Below, in pieces: positions 23,212 to 31,111 of a stretch of 42,814 nt of DNA; the first letter of the stretch is position 1, and each line of letters begins with the position of its first letter. Made by a program: the position numbers and the translations under genes. The stretch is from positions 1-42,814 of the forward strand of contig JALNYV010000016.1 of assembly GCA_023229785.1 (NCBI GenBank), in the 5' to 3' direction. The DNA comes from Candidatus Dojkabacteria bacterium (GTDB lineage Bacteria; Patescibacteria; Dojkabacteria; SC72). Below the pieces are notes generated by a model that had not been told where the DNA came from, ran no database searches, and was given only the letters and a program-made list of their open reading frames with translations.

Positions 23212-23613
23212 ATGGAATTATATGCGACTTACTTAAAAGAGTTATATGGTCGTGATATCATTTATAATGATCATGCATTCATTACATATAATGCATACGA
23301 AGATAATTCCCTGTATATTCACTCTATTTACGTTAAAGATGAATATAGAGCACTCGGTGAAGGTTCAAAATTAGAGCAAGAATTAATTTTAAAATATAAA
23401 CCACTTTTAGTTACGTGTTTTGTCGATTTAACTACTGGTGATCCTACATTATCCTTAAAAGTCATATTATCGCGGGGATATATTATTGATGTAGTTGATA
23501 ATACTAAGATTACGCTATTTAAAAATCTTTATTATAATAATAGTGATATTATTAAGCATGATAAAGAAAATGCTAATAACATTTATTTACCTGAGCTTAA
23601 CCATGAATACTGA
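23212..23613 (+). CDS. GNAT acetyltransferase-like protein
   Basis: 133 residues starting at ATG 23212, right after ejection protein 1. SLYIHSIYVKDEYRALGEGS followed by KLEQELILKY matches the GNAT core: strand beta4 and the acetyl-CoA loop (R/Q-x-x-G-x-G/A as RALGEGS). The later strand (LVTCFVDLTTGDPTLSLKVI; SRGYIIDVVDNTKITLF) agrees with a GNAT C-terminal half. GNAT-like genes occur among podovirus ejection genes, perhaps modifying host proteins; the substrate is unknown. It overlaps the next gene by 11 bases. Confidence 0.65.
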   Translation: MELYATYLKELYGRDIIYNDHAFITYNAYEDNSLYIHSIYVKDEYRALGEGSKLEQELILKYKPLLVTCFVDLTTGDPTLSLKVILSRGYIIDVVDNTKITLFKNLYYNNSDIIKHDKENANNIYLPELNHEY

Positions 23614-24148
23614 TTATATTGATGGAGAAGTTCCTGAAGATGACACAGAATTCGCGCAAGCCAATCCAGTTATAAAGCGTATTATTGAAGAATCTTTAGC
23701 TAATCAACCACAGGTTCCATTACGCTCCGACTTTGAAAATTTACGCCCAGAACCTTCAGACATGGAGAAACGGGTAGCATATACCAAATTTAAAGAATCA
23801 TCTAATAGACCAGAGCAAGTAAATGCCTCTAACCCGAACAAACCTACAACCGGTTATTTTCACATAGAACAACCGACTTATGTTGAAAACATGAGATCAA
23901 AATATGGTGACCATGAAGCTAATAAAATTGCTAAGTTAACACCAAACCAGTATATTAAGTATATACAATCGCATGCCGATGAAGAAGAGGAAATGGGTAA
24001 ACGTATTATTGCTGAAAAAACGGAAAAGTTCGGAGATAAGCCAATTCGTGATCATCTCGGTCGAATTAATCCGGCTTGGCGTGTAGCCTACACAATGGGT
24101 GATACCGGGTTTAAAAGATTCATAAGAAACACTAAACAGGATAATTAA
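23603..24148 (+). CDS. Transglycosylase-like internal virion protein
   Basis: 181 residues from ATG 23603, which overlaps the previous stop. FKESSNRPEQVNASNPNK then PTTGYFHIEQPTYVE (residues ~63-92) resembles the lytic transglycosylase core: catalytic Glu in ES(S)-N-P-x-A and the GLxQI motif, here Glu65. RINPAWRVAYTMGDTGFKRF (~152-171) matches the NP-x-x-A-x-AYN-x-G end motif in a diverged form. Such enzymes open peptidoglycan during DNA entry. The typical Tyr-Asn pair is Tyr-Thr here, so activity is uncertain. Confidence 0.6.
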   Translation: MNTDYIDGEVPEDDTEFAQANPVIKRIIEESLANQPQVPLRSDFENLRPEPSDMEKRVAYTKFKESSNRPEQVNASNPNKPTTGYFHIEQPTYVENMRSKYGDHEANKIAKLTPNQYIKYIQSHADEEEEMGKRIIAEKTEKFGDKPIRDHLGRINPAWRVAYTMGDTGFKRFIRNTKQDN

Positions 24149-24149
24149 A

Positions 24150-25994
24150 GTGGCTTTAGATAAGAAAAATTTAGATGCTTTACTTCGGGCAGCTGATTCT
24201 CTTAAAAATAAGAAGAGGGTTGATTTTGGTAATGATGTTGGTAAAAAAGCTGATATTGATTTATTTAAATCATCTGAAAGAGCCGCTTACTCAAATGCTA
24301 AAAATAATCCCGATATAATCGACCCTAAATTCACGGCTCAACAAAGAGAGCGTGGTTTTGTCATGGATGCTAAAGATTACCCAATGGTTAAATCTAATGC
24401 GGATAATACTAGAACCATGGAATTTAATAGGGGATCTAGAATGTATGATCCTAAAATTGACGGTAGATTACCAAGCCCTCAACAATATACTAATAAATAT
24501 GGTATTCCTGAGCCTGTTAGAGGTTATACGCCTGAGTGGGGTGGTGTAGGTGAATCACCCATAAACGTAGATCCCCGTGGAAAACAATATATAAGCGACA
24601 AATTTGTAAATAATGGTGCTAGACTTGCCAACGCAGCCGGTTTAGTTGCGGCTTCAGGGGCAGCTGATATTGGTGGTCTAAATGAGGGTGAAGATGCTTT
24701 AATAGCTCGTCAAAATGAGGCAAATGCTGCAAATGATCCTCGAATGCAGGCTCTTGCCCGTCAAAACCGTATTGATTTAAACATTAATAATTATGAATCA
24801 ATTCCGTATGCGCCTGGCGTTCATCCAAATGATATTCAGGGTACAGTAGCAAATAATTTAAATGCCATGAAAGCCGCTCAAGCTCAAGATGCTATCGAAA
24901 GAGTTGCAGTAGGTGAAGTCTTAAAAAAACAGGCACCAGAAATTAATAATGTTTCTGTATCTGAACTTCAAAAAATTGCTGAAACACTTGCTACTCAAAA
25001 CCCTAGTGATGAAGATGTAGCCGCAAAACAGGAAGATTTATTAACTCGTACCAAGCAACAAATTGCTGATATGAGTTTAGGTAGGGAAGAGAAAAAAACC
25101 GCATCATCAAATTTTCTTGATGCTTTAACATATTTTGCTCCTACTATAGCTGCGGGTCTAATAGGAAATGCTATTGGTGGCGCTGAAGCCGGTTACGGGG
25201 CAGCCAAGGCTGCAACCGATTTAAATAAAGGTTATTTAGACTATAAAGCGGGTCAAGATAAATTATCTGGTGGTATGTCAGATAAAGATCGGGCTACCTT
25301 AACCGCTCGTATGTATGAGGCTAACATTGCTAATGAAAGCCTTGGTGTACGAAAAGATAATACTGAATCTTTAGTTAAAAATAGACAAACCTTAGCGGAA
25401 CTAGGTAGAGATCGTCTTGACTTAAAGAAAGCACAAGGTGATAGAACTTTGGATTTAAAACAAGAACGTTTAGAGCTTGATAAAGTTGGCAAAGGAAGTT
25501 TATCCGATTCTCAAGTTAAAGAGTTTTCTGAGGCTAAAGATAGTATCATGGAAGTAGGCGGTCTATTAAATGATGTAAATTCCGACCCTAAAATGAATAA
25601 TATAATGGGTAACGCTAACGGTAGAAAACAGGCATTTAATGCAATGTTTAATAAAGCTGATCCAGCTTACGTTAAAGCTGCCGCTAACTTAGCTCGATTT
25701 ACATCAAATGAATACCATAAACGATTTGGTGCAGCTATCAGTGAATCTGAGATGAAGACTTTAACAGATGCCTTACCTAAATTAACGGATTCAGTAGAAT
25801 CATTTAATAATAAAATGAATCAATTTCATAGAGACTTAAAAGAAAAACTTAAAAATAGGGTTGATACTATTTCAGGTGGTCAACGACTTAAAAAAGATGC
25901 GGCTGAGCGTGCTGCATCAATACCAGAAACTAAAGCTAAACCTACCAGAGAACAAGTATTACAAGAAATTGCTCGTAGAAAAGGATTAAAATAA
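24150..25994 (+). CDS. Internal virion (ejection) protein 2
   Basis: 614 residues from a GTG start (MALDKKNLDALLRAADSLKN). Rich in Ala, Asp, Lys and Gln, with long helical parts (GKPxx-like repeats absent), e.g. AALSGLTEKxx is not seen, but KAQGDRTLDLKQERLELDK and ARLANAAGLVAASGAADIGG are. A hydrophobic Gly/Ala stretch near residues 325-345 (YFAPTIAAGLIGNAIGGAEA) could insert in a membrane. It lies in the ejection block, overlapping the next gene by one base. The function is by analogy with podovirus core proteins. Confidence 0.75.
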   Translation: MALDKKNLDALLRAADSLKNKKRVDFGNDVGKKADIDLFKSSERAAYSNAKNNPDIIDPKFTAQQRERGFVMDAKDYPMVKSNADNTRTMEFNRGSRMYDPKIDGRLPSPQQYTNKYGIPEPVRGYTPEWGGVGESPINVDPRGKQYISDKFVNNGARLANAAGLVAASGAADIGGLNEGEDALIARQNEANAANDPRMQALARQNRIDLNINNYESIPYAPGVHPNDIQGTVANNLNAMKAAQAQDAIERVAVGEVLKKQAPEINNVSVSELQKIAETLATQNPSDEDVAAKQEDLLTRTKQQIADMSLGREEKKTASSNFLDALTYFAPTIAAGLIGNAIGGAEAGYGAAKAATDLNKGYLDYKAGQDKLSGGMSDKDRATLTARMYEANIANESLGVRKDNTESLVKNRQTLAELGRDRLDLKKAQGDRTLDLKQERLELDKVGKGSLSDSQVKEFSEAKDSIMEVGGLLNDVNSDPKMNNIMGNANGRKQAFNAMFNKADPAYVKAAANLARFTSNEYHKRFGAAISESEMKTLTDALPKLTDSVESFNNKMNQFHRDLKEKLKNRVDTISGGQRLKKDAAERAASIPETKAKPTREQVLQEIARRKGLK

Positions 25995-27994
25995 TGAATT
26001 TAGAATCGATGAGTGATGAAGAATTAGCGGCTTTAGCATCTGAACCAGAAGTTAGTGTTGAACAACCAACGCAAGAAGTTTCAACTGCTTCTACTGAAAA
26101 TCCATTAGGTGAGTTTCCCGGTGCAGTATTAACAAAGGGTCAGTCGCAATCTTTTATTAGTGGCGTAAATGCGGCTATACCGGGTTCAAATCAGATCATG
26201 GGTGCCTTAGGTGCTATAACTGATGGGGGTGAAGGAAACTTCGGTGAACGCTATGAAAAAAATAAGGCTGATTGGCAAACTGCCCAAGAAGCAGCACGTA
26301 TTGATAATCCAACAATATTTGGTGTTGGTGAACAGATAGGTGACATAGGTGGTTTTACGGTTGCAAATACTATATTACCTGGATCTGGGGTATTAAAAAA
26401 TGCAGCTACCTTAGGGTCATGGACCTTCGGTAAAGAAGCTGGTAGTCATCCAGATCAATCTTTAGGTCAAAGCCTGCAAAAAGCATCTGTTGACACAATA
26501 GTTGGACTTGCAGCTGGTAAAGTCATTGAAAAAGCGGGCTCCGCCGCTATTCCGTACGTTCAAAAGCTTGCTGACTCAACCGCAGCGCATTGGTTAACTG
26601 ATAATGTTGGTAAAGCTTGGGGTGTATTTGATTCACATGCAGCAAAATATTATAATTCGTCAGCAAAGCTGCCGAAAGAAGTTGCTACTTCAAAATACAT
26701 CGAAAGTTTACGTAATTATGTGGTCGAAGGTAAACCGTTATTAAACCCGGATTCAACGGTTCACAGTATTTCTCAGGGAGCGGAAAAGCTACAGGAAAAA
26801 TATGGTAACCGAATTGGTAAATACATACAAGCCAATGATAAACCAGTTGATGCAGAGCAAATATTTAATAAGCTTTCAAATGGTAAGAAGATCACCTCTT
26901 TATTAAATAGTAAGGAAGTTGAAGTTAATGGCGCAGCTGATGAAGCCCTAAAATTCGCATTCTTTAAAGAAAAGGTTGTTACTCAGGCATCTAAGGATGC
27001 TCCAGCCATAACTGAATTAGTACCACGAAAAATTACGTTATCTGAATTACATGATTTGAAAAGATCCTGGGCATCCCAATCAAAGTTATTACAAAAAGAG
27101 GCGGCTGGTGCCTCACCAACTGCCAACGCAAGTATGCAAGCAACAGAACTAAAAAATCGAGTTGGAATGTTATCAGAGATCATTAAAGATTCATTACCAG
27201 ATGATCAAGCTTGGTCGACCATGAATAAAAAATGGGCTGATATGAATGCACTAAATGATATTACAGCCATTAAAGGTGATGGAATGCATGGTGGCTCAAT
27301 TTTTTCTAAGATTAAGAAAATGTCATCAACTGTTGCTTCTGGTGGTGTAGGCTTAGCTGCGTACTCAATGGGTGTTCCAATGCAGGGTGCTTTAGCTATT
27401 GGAGCTGCATCAAAATACGTATTAGGTTCTGGTGAAGTATTAAGTCCTAAACTAGCAAACGGATTAGGAAACTTAGCTCATTACATGGAAAAGGTACCAG
27501 GTTCTCCAATTGCTATGAGAGCAGCCGCAGCATTGAATGGTAACATGGAAAACTTCCATACGGTTATGATGGGTGCAGTAAGTGAATTGAACTTAAAACA
27601 GTCACCATTAGATAGAAATAATACTGATCTTAAAAATCGATCTGATGATGTACTTCAAGTAATGCAGGAATCAGCTCCGGAACTAACAGGTGCCCTAAGA
27701 AAAGCTATTAATGAGGATAATGAAGAAGGAATGGCTGCCGCCATGGAACAATTAGCTAAGCACCCGTCAGCTAAAGGTTTAATAAAAGATGGTCAGGGTT
27801 GGAATGGTAAAGTTCGTGACCCAGCCGATAAAGCTGCCATGGAATCTCAAATAAGTGGTATGAACGTTAGTCACAGACAAAAATTAGAGTTAAAGAAGGC
27901 GTTAAACCTCCAGGGTACTATTCCGGTCGTTAAAGAAGAACAACCATATTATATTAACTATAAGGCGCGCGATAAGGGCGCTCCTGCTTATTAG
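25994..27994 (+). CDS. Internal virion (ejection) protein 3
   Basis: 666 residues, the largest core protein. The N-terminus is acidic (SMSDEELAALASEPEVSVEQ). Two Gly/Ala-rich hydrophobic stretches follow (GDIGGFTVANTILPGSGVLK near residues 115-134; STVASGGVGLAAYSMGVPMQ near 443-462). Between them and at the end are long helical, charged segments (LDRNNTDLKNRSDDVLQVMQ). These fit a DNA-ejection protein that crosses the cell envelope. The frame starts at the stop of the upstream gene (TAATG). Confidence 0.75.
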   Translation: MNLESMSDEELAALASEPEVSVEQPTQEVSTASTENPLGEFPGAVLTKGQSQSFISGVNAAIPGSNQIMGALGAITDGGEGNFGERYEKNKADWQTAQEAARIDNPTIFGVGEQIGDIGGFTVANTILPGSGVLKNAATLGSWTFGKEAGSHPDQSLGQSLQKASVDTIVGLAAGKVIEKAGSAAIPYVQKLADSTAAHWLTDNVGKAWGVFDSHAAKYYNSSAKLPKEVATSKYIESLRNYVVEGKPLLNPDSTVHSISQGAEKLQEKYGNRIGKYIQANDKPVDAEQIFNKLSNGKKITSLLNSKEVEVNGAADEALKFAFFKEKVVTQASKDAPAITELVPRKITLSELHDLKRSWASQSKLLQKEAAGASPTANASMQATELKNRVGMLSEIIKDSLPDDQAWSTMNKKWADMNALNDITAIKGDGMHGGSIFSKIKKMSSTVASGGVGLAAYSMGVPMQGALAIGAASKYVLGSGEVLSPKLANGLGNLAHYMEKVPGSPIAMRAAAALNGNMENFHTVMMGAVSELNLKQSPLDRNNTDLKNRSDDVLQVMQESAPELTGALRKAINEDNEEGMAAAMEQLAKHPSAKGLIKDGQGWNGKVRDPADKAAMESQISGMNVSHRQKLELKKALNLQGTIPVVKEEQPYYINYKARDKGAPAY

Positions 27995-27996
27995 GC

Positions 27997-28275
27997 GTGA
28001 ACATGGATGATAAACATTTAAATAGACTACACGATAAATTAGATGGCTTAGATGATCGTCTTAATAATATTGATAAGAGCTTAGAGAAAGCGGTTATCTC
28101 ATTGGAATATCATATAAAGCGTACAGATTTATTAGAAGACAGTCTAAATAAATTAAGTTTAGATCTAAAACCCTTAGAAAATCATGTGACTTACGTAAAT
28201 AATATAATTAAATTTCTTGGTGCATTAGGTGCAATTACAGCATTTGCTGTAGGAATCTATAAGTCATTTAATTAG
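27997..28275 (+). CDS. Coiled-coil protein with C-terminal membrane anchor (XhlA-like)
   Basis: 92 residues from GTG 27997, or 90 from ATG 28003. Residues ~5-70 are a charged coiled coil (RLHDKLDGLDDRLNNIDKSL; HIKRTDLLEDSLNKL). The last ~22 (IIKFLGALGAITAFAVGIYK) form a membrane helix. Phage haemolysin/holin-accessory proteins of the XhlA type share this layout, cytoplasmic coil then anchor. It ends the late transcript and its stop lies over the end of the minus-strand 31-residue gene. Confidence 0.65.
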   Translation: MNMDDKHLNRLHDKLDGLDDRLNNIDKSLEKAVISLEYHIKRTDLLEDSLNKLSLDLKPLENHVTYVNNIIKFLGALGAITAFAVGIYKSFN

Positions 28276-28359
28276 GGTTTCGTACACAAAATTAGTTGTT
28301 AAGTACCATATTAAAAAGAATATGATGGTTGCTGCAACATCATTTAATACTCTACTCAT
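28264..28359 (-). CDS. 31-residue membrane peptide downstream of holin
   Basis: Minus-strand gene whose ATG (28359-28357) overlaps the holin stop as ATGA, so translational coupling is likely. The product begins MSRVLNDVAATIIFFLIWYL and ends NFVYETLIK: a single transmembrane helix with polar ends. It overlaps the end of the plus-strand 27997 gene by 12 bases, tail to tail. Its place at the end of the lysis cassette suggests a holin partner or antiholin; not proven. Confidence 0.5.
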   Translation of the reverse strand: MSRVLNDVAATIIFFLIWYLTTNFVYETLIK

Positions 28360-28760
28360 TTCTTACTCACGGCATCCGTTATAGATGTCGTTACTTTCTC
28401 TATTGTACGGCTTCCGGCGTATCCTGTTATAAGGTACTGAAATGTGTCCATGATTTTTGGGTCCAACACACATAATTTAAAACTGGATGCTATAATGAGC
28501 GCAAAGCAAACTAGGACCATTAATGGGCGCCAGTTGCTACTAAGCCATGAATTTGAACTCAATTCGGCTTGACGCACAACAACATCCGCAGCCATAGCCT
28601 TCTCTTGTAATCCAATGAGCTTAGATTGAACATCCGATTGAATGCGGGCAAGTTCATTTGATAATTCCAGTCTATCTTTATCGGTCGTAACCGTACGGTC
28701 AATTATTTTTTGAACTGGTGAGAATAATCCTGATACAAAATCTGCTATGGCACCAAACAT
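28356..28760 (-). CDS. Holin (3TM phage holin family)
   Basis: 134 residues on the minus strand. The order is that of the 3TM holin family: N-terminal amphipathic helix (FGAIADFVSGLFSPVQKIID), a helical middle (ELARIQSDVQSKLIGLQEKA), the hallmark WLSSNWRPLMVLVCFALIIA (residues ~73-92), and a final motif GYAGSRTIEKV (~114-124). Holins make the inner-membrane hole that releases or activates the endolysin. The endolysin candidate (31112) is on the other strand 2.4 kb away. Confidence 0.85.
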   Translation of the reverse strand: MFGAIADFVSGLFSPVQKIIDRTVTTDKDRLELSNELARIQSDVQSKLIGLQEKAMAADVVVRQAELSSNSWLSSNWRPLMVLVCFALIIASSFKLCVLDPKIMDTFQYLITGYAGSRTIEKVTTSITDAVSKK

Positions 28761-28761
28761 G

Positions 28762-29013
28762 TTAAACCTCTTTATTACGCTTCTTCTTATGTTTCTTCAA
28801 AACCGGTAATATATGACTAAAGGGTAATATTACATGAATTTTGGATGATTTATAGTTTGTTCCCATGACGCCAACAAATTCATGTTCTTTATTCAATAAA
28901 ATCATATTATCCGGTAAGTTACCCGCATCTAAATCAATGAGATGTTCATAGTTTCCAAACCATGTTAGTGATTTAGTCTCAGAGCCATTTAATCGTTTAA
29001 ATAGATTGTTCAT
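28762..29013 (-). CDS. Hypothetical protein in lysis cassette
   Basis: 83 residues on the minus strand between the protease and holin genes, overlapping the protease gene by 17 bases and ending just before the holin. The middle (LPDNMILLNKEHEFVGVMGT) and end (HILPVLKKHKKKRNKEV) suggest a small cytoplasmic domain with a strongly basic tail. No membrane segment or motif is recognised. Confidence 0.6.
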   Translation of the reverse strand: MNNLFKRLNGSETKSLTWFGNYEHLIDLDAGNLPDNMILLNKEHEFVGVMGTNYKSSKIHVILPFSHILPVLKKHKKKRNKEV

Positions 29014-29647
29014 TTAATAGCAACTTGATATATGGTAGAGGAACCATTAAAGATATGAATGTATTGTCATAAGCTGCCACAAGAATACCTACGACCTCAT
29101 TATTATCATTAACCACACATGAACCTGAATCACCACCATAAACTTGAATATGAATGATTTCAGCAAATGACCCGTACCACGGTTGAGTTTCGGTCTTAAT
29201 AAAACCATTTCTAACGAATTGGTCTTTAACACCTTTAGGGTAACCAATTAAATGTACCATTGATTCTTTTTCAGGTGATTTAGAGGCAATTATATAATAC
29301 GAAGGCAATATCTGCATGTTCAATGGTAAAATCGCTAAATCAGCGTTCTTAGCAACCTTAAAATCAGAGACCATGAAATTTAGCACTTTTTCACTGTTCA
29401 TTACATCCACTGAAGTAATTGACATGTTTTCACTAGATTCAACGCAATGTTTAGCAGTGATTAAATAAAATTTATTGTTATACTTGATTTGAGATGCTGT
29501 ACACGATCCCTGACCTTTAACTAAATTACCAAGTATGTCTTTGGCTTCAATATTTAGCTGAATTCTCGAAACACTTTCTCCATTTGGTGTATAAACCGAA
29601 GAACATGCACTTAAAAGAAAGAATAGACCAATTATTAGAATTTTCAT
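28997..29647 (-). CDS. Trypsin-like serine protease, lipoprotein
   Basis: 216 residues with a strong ribosome site (GGAGGT) on the minus strand. A signal peptide (MKILIIGLFFLLSACSS) with lipobox LSAC puts Cys15 at the anchor. The catalytic triad is clear: His67 in LITAKHCVE, Asp103 in NADLAIL, Ser174 in YGGDSGSCVV. This is the S1 chymotrypsin fold, also used by bacterial periplasmic proteases. A phage-encoded, lipid-anchored protease at the head of a lysis cassette is uncommon; it may cut envelope proteins or block superinfection. It is expressed opposite to the replication genes. Confidence 0.88.
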   Translation of the reverse strand: MKILIIGLFFLLSACSSVYTPNGESVSRIQLNIEAKDILGNLVKGQGSCTASQIKYNNKFYLITAKHCVESSENMSITSVDVMNSEKVLNFMVSDFKVAKNADLAILPLNMQILPSYYIIASKSPEKESMVHLIGYPKGVKDQFVRNGFIKTETQPWYGSFAEIIHIQVYGGDSGSCVVNDNNEVVGILVAAYDNTFISLMVPLPYIKLLLNEQSI

Positions 29648-29841
29648 GGGAGTACCTCCGTTAATCAGGATAACACATAAATATTGAATTTAACACGTAA
29701 AAAACGGAACAGTGTCGCAGTGACACAGGTTACCAGGTAAAAAATATATGGTCATAAACATGGTATGAAATACCATGAATAAATCTTTAAAATATCCCTT
29801 ATTATAATAACTTATACCATAAAATAGCGCTAAAAAGGGAC

Positions 29842-29869
29842 TTGACAAAGAATTTACCAGGTGTAAGCT
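29842..29869 (+). promoter_or_regulatory. Candidate sigma70-type promoter
   Basis: TTGACA (29842-29847), a 16-base spacer and TAAGCT (29864-29869). The -35 is perfect; the -10 matches at three of six positions. It faces the replication genes starting at 29991. ACCAGG in the spacer is also found at 29734 and could be an operator. Confidence 0.5.
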
Positions 29870-29911
29870 TAGGAAAGAGGGGGAGTTTAAAACCTCTTTA
29901 GTTGACTTAAA

Positions 29912-29952
29912 GTATGCTTCGCATACGGTTTCGAAACGTTTACGCAGTAAAC
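29912..29952. repeat. Three adjoining perfect palindromes
   Basis: GTATGC-TTC-GCATAC (29912-29926), GTTTCGAAAC (29928-29937) and GTTTAC-GCA-GTAAAC (29938-29952) stand side by side, 39 bases before the RusA-like gene. The first two have close copies at 7447 and 7541. TACGCAGTAA also recurs at 7469. They are probable protein-binding or structured sites. Confidence 0.7.
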
Positions 29953-29990
29953 TTTTAATCTTACTGCCAGGAATATTCCAAGATGTTTAC

Positions 29991-30428
29991 ATGGATACCT
30001 TAGAAATCACCTTAAAAAATACTAAACCGTTCTCAATAAACTCATATTATATTGGTAGATTGCGCGTAAGAAGTCCAGAAGCTAGAAGATGGGGATCTTC
30101 CATACACTCTAAACTGGTAGATTATAAACAGGATTTCGAAAAATTCCGTTCCGGTTTTGATGCGAAGCATCATGCCCTTCACTGTACCTTAGTTTTCAGA
30201 ATGCCTAATTTATATAACGCGAAAGGTGAAATTAGTCATCAGGCTATGGATCTTTCCAATATAGAGAAGACTTTGATAGATATTATCACTGGTATAAAAT
30301 ATCTGGATAGAGGATTAGACACATTAGGTATAGATGATAAGTTCATTATAAATCTAAACTCGACTAAGATTCATGATAAAGATTTTAGTATCATGATTAA
30401 GTTTACGAAGGTTTCAAATGGAAAATAG
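29991..30428 (+). CDS. RusA-like Holliday junction resolvase
   Basis: 145 residues. It has the two RusA family blocks: SINSYYIGRLRVRSPEARRW near the start (residues ~17-36) and MDLSNIEKTLIDIITG (~85-100) followed by DTLGIDDKFIINLNSTKIHD (~110-129). The family's catalytic Asp residues lie in these blocks. RusA cuts four-way DNA junctions before packaging. It overlaps the GIY-YIG gene by 11 bases and is the first replication gene after the promoter region. An insert of HNH or GIY-YIG genes next to it is common. Confidence 0.85.
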   Translation: MDTLEITLKNTKPFSINSYYIGRLRVRSPEARRWGSSIHSKLVDYKQDFEKFRSGFDAKHHALHCTLVFRMPNLYNAKGEISHQAMDLSNIEKTLIDIITGIKYLDRGLDTLGIDDKFIINLNSTKIHDKDFSIMIKFTKVSNGK

Positions 30429-31041
30429 ACATTCTATTTATAGATTAACTAGTCCTTCTGGTAAAGTATATATAGGTCAATCAGTTGATGTTAGAAAACG
30501 TATGAGGCATTATAAGAACCTATTATGTCAAGGTCAACACAAAATACTTAATGCGCTTACTAAATATGGATTTGAAAATTTTAAATTGGATATATTACAT
30601 GAAGATAGAAATATTGATGATATAAACCTATTAGAAGAATTTGAAATAGCAGTTCATGATTCAGTTCTAAATGGTTATAATATTAGATTTGGTGGTAATA
30701 ATAGCCCCCTACCTGATTCAGTTAAATTAAAAATAGGGGCTAAAAATAAAATTAATACGTTAAATTACTTTAAAGACCCAGCTAATCGCTTAAATAGAAG
30801 TAAGAAAGCATCTATCGAAAATGCAAAAAGAAAATTAAATCCGGATTACATAGAGAACTGTAGGAAGGGTCATAAAAGTCATGCTATTGAGTGTATAGAT
30901 ACCAAAGAAGTCTTTAGGAGTATTAGAGAAGCTGCCAGACACTTCAATGTATCTAGTGGTAGTATTATAAAGCACTTAAAACAGGATAGCCATTACACAC
31001 ACGTTGGTAGACACTTCTTTCGTCGAATTACATTCATATAA
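30418..31041 (+). CDS. GIY-YIG homing endonuclease with NUMOD tail
   Basis: 207 residues. The N-terminal GIY-YIG nuclease is clear: SIYRLTSPSGKVYIGQSVDV (residues ~6-25; Tyr8, Tyr18, Gly20), then a conserved Arg in RKRMRHY and Glu in NLLEEFEIAVHD (~70-81). A linker with NUMOD3-like helices follows (KKASIENAKRK), then a NUMOD1-type helix-turn-helix (IECIDTKEVFRSIREAARHF). The tail resembles that of the HNH enzyme at 3883. It probably inserted between RusA and the lysin gene. It is a mobile element of its own. Confidence 0.9.
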   Translation: MENRHSIYRLTSPSGKVYIGQSVDVRKRMRHYKNLLCQGQHKILNALTKYGFENFKLDILHEDRNIDDINLLEEFEIAVHDSVLNGYNIRFGGNNSPLPDSVKLKIGAKNKINTLNYFKDPANRLNRSKKASIENAKRKLNPDYIENCRKGHKSHAIECIDTKEVFRSIREAARHFNVSSGSIIKHLKQDSHYTHVGRHFFRRITFI

Positions 31042-31111
31042 AATTTACTAAAGTCGCTAATAAATAATTTCTTTAAATTTAATCATGGTAATCTCTTAGT
31101 AGGAGGTATCA

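Larger units (their letters stand above)
29648..29990. promoter_or_regulatory. Divergent control region between lysis and replication genes
   Basis: About 340 bases without a gene. It contains GTGTC-GCAGT-GACAC (29712-29726), the 8-bp hairpin CATGGTAT-GAA-ATACCATG (29759-29777), a candidate plus-strand promoter at 29842-29869 and three adjoining palindromes at 29912-29952. It should drive the minus-strand lysis unit and the plus-strand replication unit. Confidence 0.65.

Noticed and set aside
29912..29926. Phage N4-type hairpin promoter for a virion RNA polymerase
   Set aside because: The hairpin form fits, but no giant or single-subunit RNA polymerase gene exists in the genome.
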